Assembly (NCBI RefSeq): GCF_002795405.1
Contig: NZ_PHGZ01000006.1
Coordinates: 1-64,000, forward strand
Direction: 5' to 3'
Length of the DNA: 64,000 bases
Source of the DNA: Caviibacterium pharyngocola
GTDB lineage: Bacteria > Pseudomonadota > Gammaproteobacteria > Enterobacterales > Pasteurellaceae
Part shown: positions 45,892 to 56,003 of the stretch, piece after piece
Position numbering within the stretch: position 1 is the first letter of the stretch
Layout of the letters: the number at the start of each line of letters is the position of its first letter
Program-made: the position numbers and the translations under genes
The notes under the pieces: model-generated
What the model saw: only the letters and a program-made list of their open reading frames with translations
Databases searched by the model: none
Told to the model about the DNA's origin: nothing

Positions 45892-48015
45892 GTGAATCCA
45901 GTTGTAAAACAGTTTAAATACGGTCAGTATACCGTAACTTTAGAAACCGGCGCCATCGCGCGTCAAGCGACCGCTGCGGTAATGGCAAGTATGGACGATA
46001 CCACGGTATTCGTCACTGTAGTTGCGAAAAAAGACGTGAAAGAAGGTCAAGATTTCTTCCCGTTAACCGTTAATTATCAAGAACGTACTTATGCGGCTGG
46101 TCGTATTCCGGGCGGATTCTTTAAACGTGAAGGACGCCCGTCCGAAGGCGAAACCTTAATCGCGCGTTTAATCGACCGTCCGATTCGCCCGCTTTTCCCG
46201 GAAGGATTTTTTAACGAAATTCAAGTGGTGGCGACAGTAGTTTCCGTCAATCCGCAAATCAGCCCTGACTTGGTGGCGATGATCGGTGCGTCCGCGGCAC
46301 TTTCATTATCCGGCGTGCCGTTTAACGGCCCGATCGGTGCGGCTCGCGTCGGCTTTATCAACGATCAATTCGTGTTGAACCCGACAATGAACGAACAAAA
46401 ACAAAGCCGTTTGGATTTAGTGGTCGCCGGTACGGATAAAGCGGTATTAATGGTGGAGTCCGAAGCGGATATTTTAACCGAAGAACAAATGTTGGCTGCG
46501 GTCGTGTTCGGTCATCAACAACAACAAGTGGTGGTGGAAGCGATCAAAGAATTCGCTCAAGAAGCGGGCAAACCGCGTTGGGATTGGGTCGCACCGGAAC
46601 CGAATACCGCGTTAATCAATAAAGTGAAAGCTTTAGCTGAAACTCGTATCGGCGATGCATACCGTATCACTGAGAAACAAGCGCGTTACGAACAAATTGA
46701 CGCGATCAAAACGGACGTTATCGCGCAATTAACCGCGGAAGACGAAGAACTTAGCGAAGGCAAAATTATCGATATTATCACCGCACTTGAAAGTCAAATC
46801 GTGCGCAGCCGTATTTTAAACGGCGAACCGCGTATTGACGGTCGTACTGTGGATACCGTTCGCGCCTTGGATATTTGCACCGGCGTTTTACCACGTACTC
46901 ACGGTTCGGCGATTTTCACCCGCGGTGAAACCCAAGCCTTGGCAGTGGCAACATTAGGTACCGAGCGCGATGCGCAAATTATTGACGAATTGACCGGCGA
47001 ACGTTCCGATCACTTCTTATTCCATTACAACTTCCCTCCGTATTCCGTCGGTGAAACCGGAATGATCGGCTCGCCGAAACGCCGCGAAATCGGTCACGGT
47101 CGTTTGGCAAAACGCGGTGTTGCTGCAGTAATGCCGACGTTAGCGGAATTCCCGTATGTGGTGCGTGTTGTATCCGAAATCACCGAATCCAACGGTTCTT
47201 CTTCAATGGCGTCCGTGTGCGGCGCGTCCCTTGCATTAATGGATGCGGGCGTACCGATTAAATCCGCCGTAGCGGGTATCGCGATGGGCTTGGTGAAAGA
47301 AGAAGATAAATTCGTCGTGCTTTCCGATATTCTCGGTGACGAAGATCACTTAGGCGATATGGACTTTAAAGTGGCGGGAACGCGCGAAGGTGTGACCGCA
47401 CTTCAAATGGACATTAAAATCGAAGGTATCACCGCGGAAATTATGCAAATCGCCTTGAATCAAGCGAAAGGCGCAAGATTGCACATTTTAGGCGTAATGG
47501 AACAAGCGATTCCGGCGCCGCGTGCGGAAATTTCCGATTTCGCACCGCGTATTCACACAATGAAAATCGATCCGAAGAAAATCAAAGACGTCATCGGTAA
47601 AGGCGGCGCGGTAATTCGTGCATTGACCGAAGAAACCGGTACATCGATCGACATCGACGACGACGGTACGGTGAAAATCGCAGCGGTGGATAACAACGCC
47701 GTGAAAGAAGTAATGGCGCGTATCGAAGACATTACCGCCGAAGTGGAAGCGGGCTTGACTTACAAAGGTAAAGTCACCCGTTTAGCGGATTTCGGTGCGT
47801 TCGTCGCAATCGTAGGTAATAAAGAAGGCTTGGTGCATATTTCGCAAATCGCGGAAGAACGCGTTGAAAAAGTCAGCGATTATTTAGCGGTCGGTCAAGA
47901 AGTAACGGTAAAAGTCGTTGAAATCGATCGTCAAGGTCGTATTCGTTTAACGATGAAAGATCTTGCGCCGAAACGTGAAGAAACCGTTGTTGAAGACGAG
48001 ATCGAACAAGCGTAA
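45892..48015 (+). CDS. pnp: polyribonucleotide nucleotidyltransferase (PNPase)
   Basis: 707 residues (E. coli 711). 3'-to-5' phosphorolytic RNA exonuclease of the degradosome. Two RNase PH domains (about 1-230 and 310-540), KH domain (about 550-610, with [14 protein letters not shown]) and S1 domain (about 620-690). Start is GTG 45892 with AAGGAAAA upstream. rpsO, usually before pnp in enterics, is not adjacent. pnp-nlpI-deaD follow one another, as in E. coli. An 11-base uptake signal at 45757 lies upstream and cores are at 46780 and 47395. Confidence 0.98.
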   Translation: MNPVVKQFKYGQYTVTLETGAIARQATAAVMASMDDTTVFVTVVAKKDVKEGQDFFPLTVNYQERTYAAGRIPGGFFKREGRPSEGETLIARLIDRPIRPLFPEGFFNEIQVVATVVSVNPQISPDLVAMIGASAALSLSGVPFNGPIGAARVGFINDQFVLNPTMNEQKQSRLDLVVAGTDKAVLMVESEADILTEEQMLAAVVFGHQQQQVVVEAIKEFAQEAGKPRWDWVAPEPNTALINKVKALAETRIGDAYRITEKQARYEQIDAIKTDVIAQLTAEDEELSEGKIIDIITALESQIVRSRILNGEPRIDGRTVDTVRALDICTGVLPRTHGSAIFTRGETQALAVATLGTERDAQIIDELTGERSDHFLFHYNFPPYSVGETGMIGSPKRREIGHGRLAKRGVAAVMPTLAEFPYVVRVVSEITESNGSSSMASVCGASLALMDAGVPIKSAVAGIAMGLVKEEDKFVVLSDILGDEDHLGDMDFKVAGTREGVTALQMDIKIEGITAEIMQIALNQAKGARLHILGVMEQAIPAPRAEISDFAPRIHTMKIDPKKIKDVIGKGGAVIRALTEETGTSIDIDDDGTVKIAAVDNNAVKEVMARIEDITAEVEAGLTYKGKVTRLADFGAFVAIVGNKEGLVHISQIAEERVEKVSDYLAVGQEVTVKVVEIDRQGRIRLTMKDLAPKREETVVEDEIEQA

Positions 48016-48033
48016 TCGGACTTAACTCTCGGT

Positions 48034-48061
48034 ACGCCGTGCGGAAAGATTCGCGCGGCGT
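48034..48061 (+). other. stable hairpin between pnp and nlpI
   Basis: ACGCCGTGCG (48034-48043) pairs with CGCGCGGCGT (48052-48061), 10 bp with one T-G pair and an 8-base loop. With no T-run it probably protects or processes the pnp 3' end rather than ending transcription. Confidence 0.5.
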
Positions 48062-48125
48062 CCGACGGTTCTATTTGATTCAATAGAAATAACAAGCAAT
48101 ATCGGTGCTTTAAGGCTTATCTGAG

Positions 48126-49028
48126 ATGATCAAACGCTCACGGTTGTTAACATTCGCGTGGTGTTTACCTAATTTATTCGTTATTTTGTTTCTTGCCGGT
48201 TGTGTAAATTCAAATTCGACTTTCGTGTCGCGGAATAAAGTTGTCTTAGCGGAACAAAACCCGAATGTTCACTTTGAACAAGAAGTGATGATTGTGCGGA
48301 TAAGTCAGGTTTTGCTTGTCGGACGAATGAGTAACGAAGAACGCGCAAGCCTGCATTTTGAACGCGGCGTGCTATATGACAGCCTCGGCTTATGGGCGTT
48401 GGCGCGTTATGACTTTACTCAATCGTTGGCGCTGCAGCCGAAAATGGCGGCGGTGTATAATTATTTAGGATTGTATTTATTACTCGATGAGGATTATGAC
48501 GGCGCATTGGAGGCTTTCAATGCGGTGTTGGATTTGGATCCGACGTATGAATATACTTTCTTAAATCGAGGGCTGAATTTTTATTACGTCGGACGGAATA
48601 ATTTAGCCGAAGAAGATTTCATTAAATTTTATCGGGCGGATAAAACAGATCCTTATCGCGTATTGTGGTTATATTTGAACGAATTGAAATATAAACCGAA
48701 TGACGCTCGACAAAATTTAGCGAATCGCGCGGGCGGGTTGTCCAAGGATTACTGGGGAACCTATATCGTGCAATATTATTTAGGTGAATTGACGCTGGCG
48801 GATTTATTCCGCAAAGCACAGCAATTCGCTGATCCGGCATCGCCGCAGTATGCCGAAATTTTAACCGAAACTTATTTTTATCTGGCAAAACAAAAACTCA
48901 ATGCGGGTCAAACGGAAGAAGCGGAAACGCTCTTTAAATTGGCCGTGGCGAATCAGGTGTATAACTTTGTTGAGTATCGTTTTGCAGTGCTTGAGTTAGC
49001 GAAATTAAAACGCGCTCAAGCGGAATAA
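48126..49028 (+). CDS. nlpI: lipoprotein NlpI
   Basis: 300 residues (E. coli 294). NlpI is an outer-membrane lipoprotein adaptor that scaffolds peptidoglycan hydrolases and promotes their degradation. A signal peptide ends at the lipobox LFLAGC near residue 25. TPR repeats start near residue 75 (EERASLHFERGVLYDSLG and two following units). Order pnp-nlpI-deaD is conserved with enterics. An ACGGCG/CGCCGT inverted repeat follows the stop (49031-49051). Confidence 0.93.
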   Translation: MIKRSRLLTFAWCLPNLFVILFLAGCVNSNSTFVSRNKVVLAEQNPNVHFEQEVMIVRISQVLLVGRMSNEERASLHFERGVLYDSLGLWALARYDFTQSLALQPKMAAVYNYLGLYLLLDEDYDGALEAFNAVLDLDPTYEYTFLNRGLNFYYVGRNNLAEEDFIKFYRADKTDPYRVLWLYLNELKYKPNDARQNLANRAGGLSKDYWGTYIVQYYLGELTLADLFRKAQQFADPASPQYAEILTETYFYLAKQKLNAGQTEEAETLFKLAVANQVYNFVEYRFAVLELAKLKRAQAE

Positions 49029-49178
49029 AAACGGCGCGAATTTCTCGCCGTAAACTTGGTATTGTGAAACGTATCGACTTTTCAACAATGTTAAACACAA
49101 AGTAGCCGATTGAGTGTATCAATTCCGCCGTGCGCGGACTTCTTTACTCTTTCTATGACACCTATGCTTTGTCAAACC

Positions 49179-49206
49179 GAAAGCGCGTTGCGCTTTCCTT
49201 TTATTT
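49179..49206 (+). terminator. terminator-like hairpin just before deaD
   Basis: GAAAGCGC (49179-49186) and GCGCTTTC (49190-49197) form a perfect 8-bp stem with a 3-base loop, followed by CTTTTATTT. It ends 21 bases before the deaD ATG, so it either ends nlpI transcripts or regulates deaD. Confidence 0.65.
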
Positions 49207-49217
49207 GAGTATTTTTA

Positions 49218-51053
49218 ATGACTGAAACTACAATGACTTTTAATGATTTGGGCTTGCCCGAATTTATTCTTAACGCCGTGTCCGATTTAGGATTCAGCAT
49301 GCCTTCTCCGATTCAACAAACCTGTATTCCGCATTTATTGGCGGGACAAGACGTGCTTGGTATGGCACAAACCGGCAGCGGCAAAACCGCCGCGTTCTCT
49401 TTGCCGTTATTGGCACAAATCGACACGGAACAAAAACATCCGCAAATGTTGGTGATGGCGCCGACACGCGAATTGGCGATTCAAGTTGCCGATGCCTGTG
49501 AACAATTCGTGAAATATGCTAAAGGTATTCGCATTGTGACCCTTTACGGCGGACAACGTTACGACATTCAATTACGCGCGTTAAAACAAGGCGCGCAAGT
49601 GGTGGTCGGTACGCCGGGACGTATTCTTGATCATATTCGTCGCAATACCTTGGATCTGTCCGAATTGCGCTTTATCGTGTTGGACGAAGCGGACGAAATG
49701 TTACGAATGGGCTTTATCGATGACGTGGAAACCGTGATGGCGGAACTTCCCGAACAACATCAGACCGCACTTTTCTCCGCCACGATGCCGGAGCCGATTC
49801 GACGTATCACCAAACGTTTTATGAATGATCCGCAAGAGATCAAAATTCAATCCACCCAGCGTACCGCGCCGGATATTACCCAAAGTTGTTGGTATGTGCA
49901 CGGATTCCGCAAAAACGAAGCCCTTCTTCGCTTTTTGGAAGTGGAAGATTTTGACGCCGCGATCATTTTCACCCGCACCAAAACCGGCACTTTAGACGTG
50001 ACCGAATTATTGGAAAAACACGGTTTCCGTGCAGCTGCTTTAAACGGCGATATGACTCAGCAACTACGCGAACAAACCTTGGATCGTTTACGCAACGGCA
50101 GTTTGGATATTCTAGTGGCGACGGACGTTGCCGCGCGCGGATTGGATGTGGAACGCATTAGCTTAGTGGTCAACTACGATATTCCGTTGGATGCGGAAAG
50201 TTATGTTCACCGTATCGGTCGAACCGGACGTGCCGGACGTGCCGGGCGCGCATTGTTATTCGTCGAACCGAGAGAAAATCGCTTGCTGAAAAATATCGAA
50301 CGATTAACCAAAAAACCGATCGACGAAGTCGAAGTGCCGAATCATAGCGCATTACAAGAATGTCGTCGGAAAAAATTCGTGGCGCAGATTACCAAACAAT
50401 TAGAACACCACGATTTGGATCAATATCGCAGTTTATTGGAAGATTTGTTTACCGCAGATCAAGATCAAGAAGATATTGCCGCCGCAATGTTAATGTTGTT
50501 GCAAGGCAAACAAAAATTGATTTTACCGCCGGATCCGCCAATAGAAAAACGCGGACGTCGCGAGCGCGGCGAACGTCGTGATCGTCGCGAAAATCCGCGT
50601 TCGGCGGAACGTCGCGGATACGGTAATCCGCAACCGATGGATTTATATCGGATCGAAGTCGGTCGCGGCGACGGCGTGGAAGTGCGTCATATCGTCGGCG
50701 CGATTGCCAACGAAGGGGATATTAACAGCCGCTACATCGGACATATTAAATTATATGATGACTATTCCACCATCGAATTGCCGCAAGGTATGCCGAAAGA
50801 ATTGTTGCAAATGTTCGATAAAACTCGCGTGATGAATAAACAAATGCGAATGTCCTTTATCGGCGAAGTGAAAGGCGGCGATTCGCGTGACGAACGCGAA
50901 GGCGGCAGACGACGCAGCGGCGAGGAAAAACGTGGTTTTTCACGTGGCGGCAGAGGTGATGACTTTGCTCGCGGCGAGCGCAGATTTAAAGAAAAAAATT
51001 ACCGCACTTTTGACGATAAACCGCGCAGAGAACGCCGTGATCGCAGAAAATAG
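49218..51053 (+). CDS. deaD: ATP-dependent RNA helicase DeaD (CsdA)
   Basis: 611 residues (E. coli 629). DEAD-box helicase for ribosome assembly and mRNA decay at low temperature. Q motif [10 protein letters not shown] (about 25-34), motif I AQTGSGKT, motif II DEAD in VLDEADEML, motif III SAT, motif [14 protein letters not shown] DbpA-type RNA-binding fold lies near 475-555, and the tail is rich in Arg and Gly ([20 protein letters not shown]). Uptake signals are at 49764 and 51001. The hairpin directly upstream may attenuate it. Confidence 0.97.
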   Translation: MTETTMTFNDLGLPEFILNAVSDLGFSMPSPIQQTCIPHLLAGQDVLGMAQTGSGKTAAFSLPLLAQIDTEQKHPQMLVMAPTRELAIQVADACEQFVKYAKGIRIVTLYGGQRYDIQLRALKQGAQVVVGTPGRILDHIRRNTLDLSELRFIVLDEADEMLRMGFIDDVETVMAELPEQHQTALFSATMPEPIRRITKRFMNDPQEIKIQSTQRTAPDITQSCWYVHGFRKNEALLRFLEVEDFDAAIIFTRTKTGTLDVTELLEKHGFRAAALNGDMTQQLREQTLDRLRNGSLDILVATDVAARGLDVERISLVVNYDIPLDAESYVHRIGRTGRAGRAGRALLFVEPRENRLLKNIERLTKKPIDEVEVPNHSALQECRRKKFVAQITKQLEHHDLDQYRSLLEDLFTADQDQEDIAAAMLMLLQGKQKLILPPDPPIEKRGRRERGERRDRRENPRSAERRGYGNPQPMDLYRIEVGRGDGVEVRHIVGAIANEGDINSRYIGHIKLYDDYSTIELPQGMPKELLQMFDKTRVMNKQMRMSFIGEVKGGDSRDEREGGRRRSGEEKRGFSRGGRGDDFARGERRFKEKNYRTFDDKPRRERRDRRK

Positions 51054-51070
51054 GTGATTTTATCAAGATT

Positions 51071-51100
51071 AAGAAAGGTGCTTCGGCGCCTTTCTTTTTG
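51071..51100 (+). terminator. deaD terminator with UUCG loop
   Basis: AAGAAAGGTGC (51071-51081), TTCG loop, GCGCCTTTCTT (51086-51096), then TTT. The 11-bp stem with a TTCG tetraloop is very stable. Confidence 0.85.
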
Positions 51101-51175
51101 ACTGAAATAAATTTTGCTTGTGGACGGAAATTATTGAATAATAAGCATAAATCCAACCTCGTTGAGGAGAACACC

Positions 51176-51880
51176 GTGCTTTTTAAAAAATTATTCGGGA
51201 TCAATAACTTTACGTTATATAAAAGCTTTTCGACCTTGTATGATCAATACGCCACATTGGGGTTTGAAAAACAGCTCGTTTTTGCCGAAAAAGTGGAGAA
51301 TAAAGATTGGAATATCGATTTGAATGCCGGCACTATTACCTTTAATAACGAGCTGAGTTATCCCGTGCAGTTATTGGGCTCCTTTTCCTTTGCGGAGAAG
51401 ATGTGGGTGTGGAGCTGGGCGAATCAGGCGACGAAAATTCCAAGAAAATTATTGGAGACCGCAAAAGAATTTCGCGCTTACGGCAAGAAACGCAAAATCG
51501 GTGAATTAACCAGAGGCAGTTTGAAATTGGCGATGACGGATATACACAGTTTCGGCTTGGTGGCGCTGGGAATGTTCGGCGGGGACGGCTATTATGTAGG
51601 TAATTTCGGCGAAGGCGCCTTGTTAGTAACGATTCGCGAGCCGAAATCGCCCGCTGCGCTCTCCGAGGAAGAAGAACATTTGCGTATTCTGTCCGTTTAT
51701 CCGCAATTTATCGCAATGTTCGAGATCAAAGCGCAACAAAAAGTGTTAAAAAATTATTTGAGTGCGAAAAAATACAAATTCACGGAAGAAACGGACACGC
51801 ATTTGATTGCGCGTAAAAATGGCAGAGAAATCATCGGTATTTTCGACGAAAAAGGCGTGCTGTTGCAGCTAAAAGGTTAA
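51176..51880 (+). CDS. DUF6882-like conserved protein
   Basis: 234 residues from GTG 51176, which has GAGGAG seven bases upstream. The open frame begins 26 codons earlier, in the terminator of deaD, which is unlikely to be coding. No signal peptide or membrane helix. The middle part, with GSFSFAEKMWVWSWAN (about 67-82), LETAKEFRAYGKKRKIGEL and YVGNFGEGALLVTI, fits the DUF6882 type of bacterial protein of unknown function. It stands alone between deaD and the convergent tdk, and its composition resembles its neighbours. No function proposed. Confidence 0.75.
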   Translation: MLFKKLFGINNFTLYKSFSTLYDQYATLGFEKQLVFAEKVENKDWNIDLNAGTITFNNELSYPVQLLGSFSFAEKMWVWSWANQATKIPRKLLETAKEFRAYGKKRKIGELTRGSLKLAMTDIHSFGLVALGMFGGDGYYVGNFGEGALLVTIREPKSPAALSEEEEHLRILSVYPQFIAMFEIKAQQKVLKNYLSAKKYKFTEETDTHLIARKNGREIIGIFDEKGVLLQLKG

Positions 51881-51925
51881 AATTTTATTTGACGGCGACT
51901 TTGGAGCGTCTTGAGTATGCGGCGG

Positions 51926-51954
51926 AAAAATCGGTGATTTTTCACCGCACTTTA
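51926..51954 (-). terminator. tdk terminator
   Basis: CGGTGA (51933-51938) and TCACCG (51943-51948) form a short stem; on the minus strand it is followed by ATTTTTCC. An uptake signal (51945-51954) overlaps the hairpin. Confidence 0.65.
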
Positions 51955-52539
51955 TTATAGACTTTGTTCGATTTTTTCTTTGTAATGGCGGCGGCAAACG
52001 GAAACATAGCGGTTATTTCCGCCGATTTGAATTTGTTCGCCGTCTTTTACCACGTTACCTTCCTCGTTTAAGCGCAGAACGAAATTCGCTTTTCTGCCGC
52101 AATAACAAATGGTTTTTAATTCTTCCAGTTGATCCGCCCACGCCAATAAATAACGACTGCCTTCGAATAATTCCGCTTGAAAATCCGTGCGTAATCCGTA
52201 GCACAGCACCGGAATATTTAATTTATCCACCACATTGCTTAATTGATAAACCTGTGTTTTGGTGAGGAATTGCGCTTCGTCCACCAAAATACAATGTAAT
52301 TTTTCCTGTTCTAAATGTTGTGCGATTTCGGCAAATAAATCCGTTTCTTTACCGAATAATTTCGCTTGGCGACTAATGCCGATACGTGAAGTCACTTTAC
52401 CCACACCGAAACGATCATCGATCGCCGCAGTATAAACCAAGGTGTTCATTTTGCGTTCGCGATAGTTATAGTCGGATTGCAGCAAAGTCGTGGATTTGCC
52501 GGCGTTCATCGTCGAGTAATAAAAATACAATTTAGCCAT
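51955..52539 (-). CDS. tdk: thymidine kinase
   Basis: 194 residues (E. coli 205). Phosphorylates thymidine and deoxyuridine with ATP. P-loop MNAGKST (about 11-17), LVDEAQF lid segment near residue 85, and zinc Cys pairs in CYCG near 143 and CRRHY near 182. It follows tsaD by 31 bases on the same strand and probably shares its transcript. It complements the nucleoside uptake genes on the left side of the window. Confidence 0.97.
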   Translation of the reverse strand: MAKLYFYYSTMNAGKSTTLLQSDYNYRERKMNTLVYTAAIDDRFGVGKVTSRIGISRQAKLFGKETDLFAEIAQHLEQEKLHCILVDEAQFLTKTQVYQLSNVVDKLNIPVLCYGLRTDFQAELFEGSRYLLAWADQLEELKTICYCGRKANFVLRLNEEGNVVKDGEQIQIGGNNRYVSVCRRHYKEKIEQSL

Positions 52540-52570
52540 TATTTACTCTTTAATATCCATTTGCAGATCA

Positions 52571-53605
52571 TTAAGATGAAATTGCGCTAAGTTCGGTCAT
52601 CGGCCAACGCGGTTTGACTTCGATTTCCAACGGCGAATGTTCGCCTTGTTTTAAACGTAAAAAGCCGGTGTAAGCAATCATAGCGCCGTTATCGGTGCAA
52701 AATTGCGGTTGCGGATAAAATACTTCGCCTTTAAGTTGGGTCATCAATTCGGCAAGTGTTCGACGTAATTGCTGATTGGCGCTGACCCCGCCCGCAATAA
52801 CAAGGCGTTTAAGCCCGCTTTCTTGCAAGGCGCGGCGACATTTTATCGCCAAGGTATCCACAACCGCTTGTTGGAAGGCGTGAGCGATGTCCGCTTTGGT
52901 TTGTTCGCTTAATTCGCCTTCTTGTTCGATCGCCTGATGAATGGTATTGGCGGCAAAGGTTTTTAAGCCGGAAAAGCTGAAATCCAAGCCCGGTCTATCG
53001 GTCATCGGACGCGGAAAAGTAAAGCGGTTCGGTTGTCCTTGCTGTGCCAAACGCGAAAGCGCCGCGCCGCCGGGATAATCCAAACCGAGCAATTTGGCGG
53101 TTTTGTCGAAAGCTTCGCCCGCGGCATCATCAATGCTTTCGCCCAATACGCGGTATTGCCCGACGCCGTCCACGCGCACTAATTGCGTGTGTCCGCCGGA
53201 AACCAACAGCGCAATAAACGGAAAGTGCGGTGCGTTTTCTTCCAACATTGGTGCTAATAAATGCCCTTCCATATGATGAATACCGACTGCCGGCACATTC
53301 CACGCATAAGCCAAGGCGCGGGCGATCGTAGATCCGACCAACAAAGCACCGACCAAACCCGGCCCGCAGGTGTAAGCGATACCGTCAATATCGGCGGCGG
53401 TTAAACCGGCTTCCCGCAAGGCAGCTTGAATCAACGGCGCGGTTTTTCGAATGTGATCGCGCGATGCCAATTCCGGCACAACGCCGCCGTAGTCCGCGTG
53501 TAGCGCAATTTGAGTGTAAAGTTGATTGGCGATCAAACCGCGATCTTCATCATAAATCGCCACGCCGGTTTCGTCACAAGATGTTTCAATGCCTAAAATT
53601 CGCAT
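52571..53605 (-). CDS. tsaD: tRNA threonylcarbamoyladenosine biosynthesis protein TsaD
   Basis: 344 residues from ATG 53605 (E. coli 337), starting [14 protein letters not shown]. The frame is open for 63 more codons upstream but these lie in the divergent promoter region with rpsU. TsaD transfers the threonylcarbamoyl group to A37 of ANN-decoding tRNAs, with TsaB, TsaC and TsaE. Iron-binding [10 protein letters not shown] (about 110-119), SGGHTQLV near 137 and [10 protein letters not shown] near 270 are conserved. Divergent from rpsU across 218 bases, as in E. coli. An uptake signal is at 53222. Confidence 0.97.
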   Translation of the reverse strand: MRILGIETSCDETGVAIYDEDRGLIANQLYTQIALHADYGGVVPELASRDHIRKTAPLIQAALREAGLTAADIDGIAYTCGPGLVGALLVGSTIARALAYAWNVPAVGIHHMEGHLLAPMLEENAPHFPFIALLVSGGHTQLVRVDGVGQYRVLGESIDDAAGEAFDKTAKLLGLDYPGGAALSRLAQQGQPNRFTFPRPMTDRPGLDFSFSGLKTFAANTIHQAIEQEGELSEQTKADIAHAFQQAVVDTLAIKCRRALQESGLKRLVIAGGVSANQQLRRTLAELMTQLKGEVFYPQPQFCTDNGAMIAYTGFLRLKQGEHSPLEIEVKPRWPMTELSAISS

Positions 53606-53823
53606 TTTTTCTCTCTGGTAGAAATTAAAATTGTTGCCGATTTTACCCTGTTTGGCTACGTTTCTCCAGCCGGAAGAAGGATTTTGCGAGAAAAGATCAA
53701 TCTTTCCTTTACTTTTGTTATGGATTTGGATTAAAATTGCGAGCCTTATTAGTCTGAATAAGCCGTTTATCAAAACGGTCACTAAATTTTGCAAAATATT
53801 AATCCATATTGAGGTGATGGCTT

Positions 53824-54039
53824 ATGCCTGTAATTAAAGTACGTGAAAACGAATCCTTCGACGTTGCATTACGTCGTTTTAAACGCTCTTGTGAAAAAGC
53901 GGGTATCTTAGCAGAAGTTCGCAGCCGCGAATTCTACGAAAAACCAACGACAATTCGCAAACGTGAAAACGCAACTCGTGCAAAACGTCACGCAAAACGC
54001 GTAGCTCGTGAGAACGCACGCAATACACGTTTATACTAA
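53824..54039 (+). CDS. rpsU: 30S ribosomal protein S21
   Basis: 71 residues, as in E. coli. The start [20 protein letters not shown] and the basic C-terminus [18 protein letters not shown] are invariant features. S21 promotes initiation by base-pairing of 16S rRNA with mRNA leaders. First gene of the macromolecular synthesis operon rpsU-dnaG-rpoD; a terminator follows it. GAGGTGATG precedes the ATG. Confidence 0.99.
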
Positions 54040-54074
54040 TTAAAATTTTTTAATTAAAAACTCGAGTTAAGCAG

Positions 54075-54106
54075 ACCGTGAAACCGTATTGGAATCACGG
54101 TTTTGT
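54075..54106 (+). terminator. internal terminator between rpsU and dnaG
   Basis: ACCGTGA (54075-54081) pairs with TCACGGT (54095-54101), followed by TTTGTTTT. A terminator in this place is a known feature of the enteric macromolecular synthesis operon and keeps DnaG scarce relative to S21. Confidence 0.75.
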
Positions 54107-54174
54107 TTTCTATAAATGGGTCTTATAATCTTACATATTTTCTCTGTTAATCATTAATAATAGGAGGGAATGGA

Positions 54175-55929
54175 ATGGCCGGGATGATTCCGCGTTCGTT
54201 TATTGATGATATTTTGGCGCGAACCGATATTGTCGAATTGATTAATGCGAGAGTAAAACTGAAAAAAGCCGGACGGGATTATCAGGCTTGTTGCCCTTTT
54301 CACCACGAAAAAACGCCGTCTTTCACGGTGAGTCAAAAAAAACAATTTTATCATTGCTTCGGTTGCCACGCCCACGGTAACGCCATTTCATTTTTAATGG
54401 AATACGATAAATTGGAATTTGTCGAAGCGATCGAAGAATTGGCCGTGTTGCACGGGCTTGAAGTTCCGCGCGAAAAATCACCGCACTTTGACGGCAAACC
54501 GCAGACCGATTATCGTACCAAACGTAATTTATACGAATTAATGCACGATATCGCGCAATTCTATCGACAACAGTTGCCGTTGAATATTCCCGCGCAAAGT
54601 TATTTGCAGCAGCGCGGTTTATCGCCGGAAGTGATCGAACGCTTTCAAATCGGTTTTTCGCCGAATCAGTTCGGCGGATTGTTGGCACATTTCGGCAAAA
54701 CTCAAGAAGATCTGAAAAAGCTGTTTGATCTCGGAATGTTGTCGCGTAACGATAACCGTGACGCTTATGATCGTTTTCGCAATCGCATTATGTTTCCGAT
54801 TCGCGATCGGCGAGGTAGAACAATCGCTTTCGGCGGGCGGGTGATTAGCGATGAAAAACCGAAATATTTAAACTCGCCGGAAAGCGTGACCTACCACAAA
54901 GGGAACGAATTATACGGCTTGTTCGAAGCCTTGCAGGCGAATGAAAGTCCGGAAATGCTGTTGGTGGTGGAAGGATATATGGACGTAGTGGCGCTGGCGC
55001 AATTCGGCGTGGATTACGCTGTGGCGGCGCTCGGTACGGCGACGACACCGGAGCAAATTCAACTGGCGTTTCGTTCGACGGAACAAGTGGTGTGCTGTTA
55101 TGATGCGGATCGTGCCGGACGCGCCGCTGCGTGGCGAGCGTTGGAAAATGCATTGCCTTATTTGGAGGACGGGCGCCAGCTGAAATTTATCTTTTTGCCC
55201 GACGGCGAAGATCCCGACAGTTTTATTCGTCGTTACGGAAAAGCCGGTTTTGAGGATTACCTTAATAACGCTCAATCTTTGAGCGATTTCCTCTTTTCCA
55301 ATTTAAGCGCGCAGGTGGATTTTTCGTCCAAAGAAGGAAAAACCAAGTTGGCAGCATTGGTAGCACCGCTGATCAAGCAAATTCCCGGGGAAATCTTGCG
55401 CTTGTCTTTACGACAAATGTTAGCGCAAAAATTAGGCATTTTTGATCAATCGCAATTAGAAAATTTGATCCCGACCCAAACGGAGAATACGGGAAAAACC
55501 TATAAAGCGCCGACGGTGAAACGCACGCCGATGCGCATATTGATTGCATTATTGCTGCAAAATCCCGAATTGGTCGCCAATGTGCCGGATTTATCGGCGT
55601 TGCGCGTTTTAAACGAGCCGGGTTTGGATTTGTTCGAAAAATTGACCGCACTTTGTCGCGAACGAGTCGGCATTACCACCGGACAAATTTTGGAATATTG
55701 GCGAGATACGGAAACTGCTCGCCCCCTTGAAATTTTGGCAACTTGGGATCATTTAATCGATGATGAAAAAATCGAAACGACTTTCCGTGAAACCTTAAAA
55801 TATTTTTATCTTCAATTAGTGGATAAAAATATCGATAGATTGATTGCCAAAGAACGCACGGAAGGGCTGACGCTGAGTGAAAAGCAGGACTTGGCGCAGT
55901 TATTACTGAAAAAGCAACAAAATAAATAG
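54175..55929 (+). CDS. dnaG: DNA primase
   Basis: 584 residues (E. coli 581). Zinc finger CCPFHHEKTPSF and CFGCHAHGNA (about 40-67), the RNA polymerase domain, TOPRIM VVEGYMDVVAL (about 263-273) with YDADRAG, and a C-terminal DnaB-binding domain. Start ATG 54175 has the strong AGGAGG six bases before. Between rpsU and rpoD, and near-contiguous with both. Two uptake signals (54480, 55645) are inside. Confidence 0.98.
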   Translation: MAGMIPRSFIDDILARTDIVELINARVKLKKAGRDYQACCPFHHEKTPSFTVSQKKQFYHCFGCHAHGNAISFLMEYDKLEFVEAIEELAVLHGLEVPREKSPHFDGKPQTDYRTKRNLYELMHDIAQFYRQQLPLNIPAQSYLQQRGLSPEVIERFQIGFSPNQFGGLLAHFGKTQEDLKKLFDLGMLSRNDNRDAYDRFRNRIMFPIRDRRGRTIAFGGRVISDEKPKYLNSPESVTYHKGNELYGLFEALQANESPEMLLVVEGYMDVVALAQFGVDYAVAALGTATTPEQIQLAFRSTEQVVCCYDADRAGRAAAWRALENALPYLEDGRQLKFIFLPDGEDPDSFIRRYGKAGFEDYLNNAQSLSDFLFSNLSAQVDFSSKEGKTKLAALVAPLIKQIPGEILRLSLRQMLAQKLGIFDQSQLENLIPTQTENTGKTYKAPTVKRTPMRILIALLLQNPELVANVPDLSALRVLNEPGLDLFEKLTALCRERVGITTGQILEYWRDTETARPLEILATWDHLIDDEKIETTFRETLKYFYLQLVDKNIDRLIAKERTEGLTLSEKQDLAQLLLKKQQNK

Positions 55930-56003
55930 TGAATAGATCGTAACAATGATAAAATCAGTCGTATTTTATCTTCCATAATTATTAATCGAGGCGAATATCT
56001 AAT

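Noticed and set aside
53606-53794. 63-residue N-terminal extension of tsaD
   Set aside because: TsaD begins [14 protein letters not shown]; the extension lies in the divergent promoter region with rpsU.
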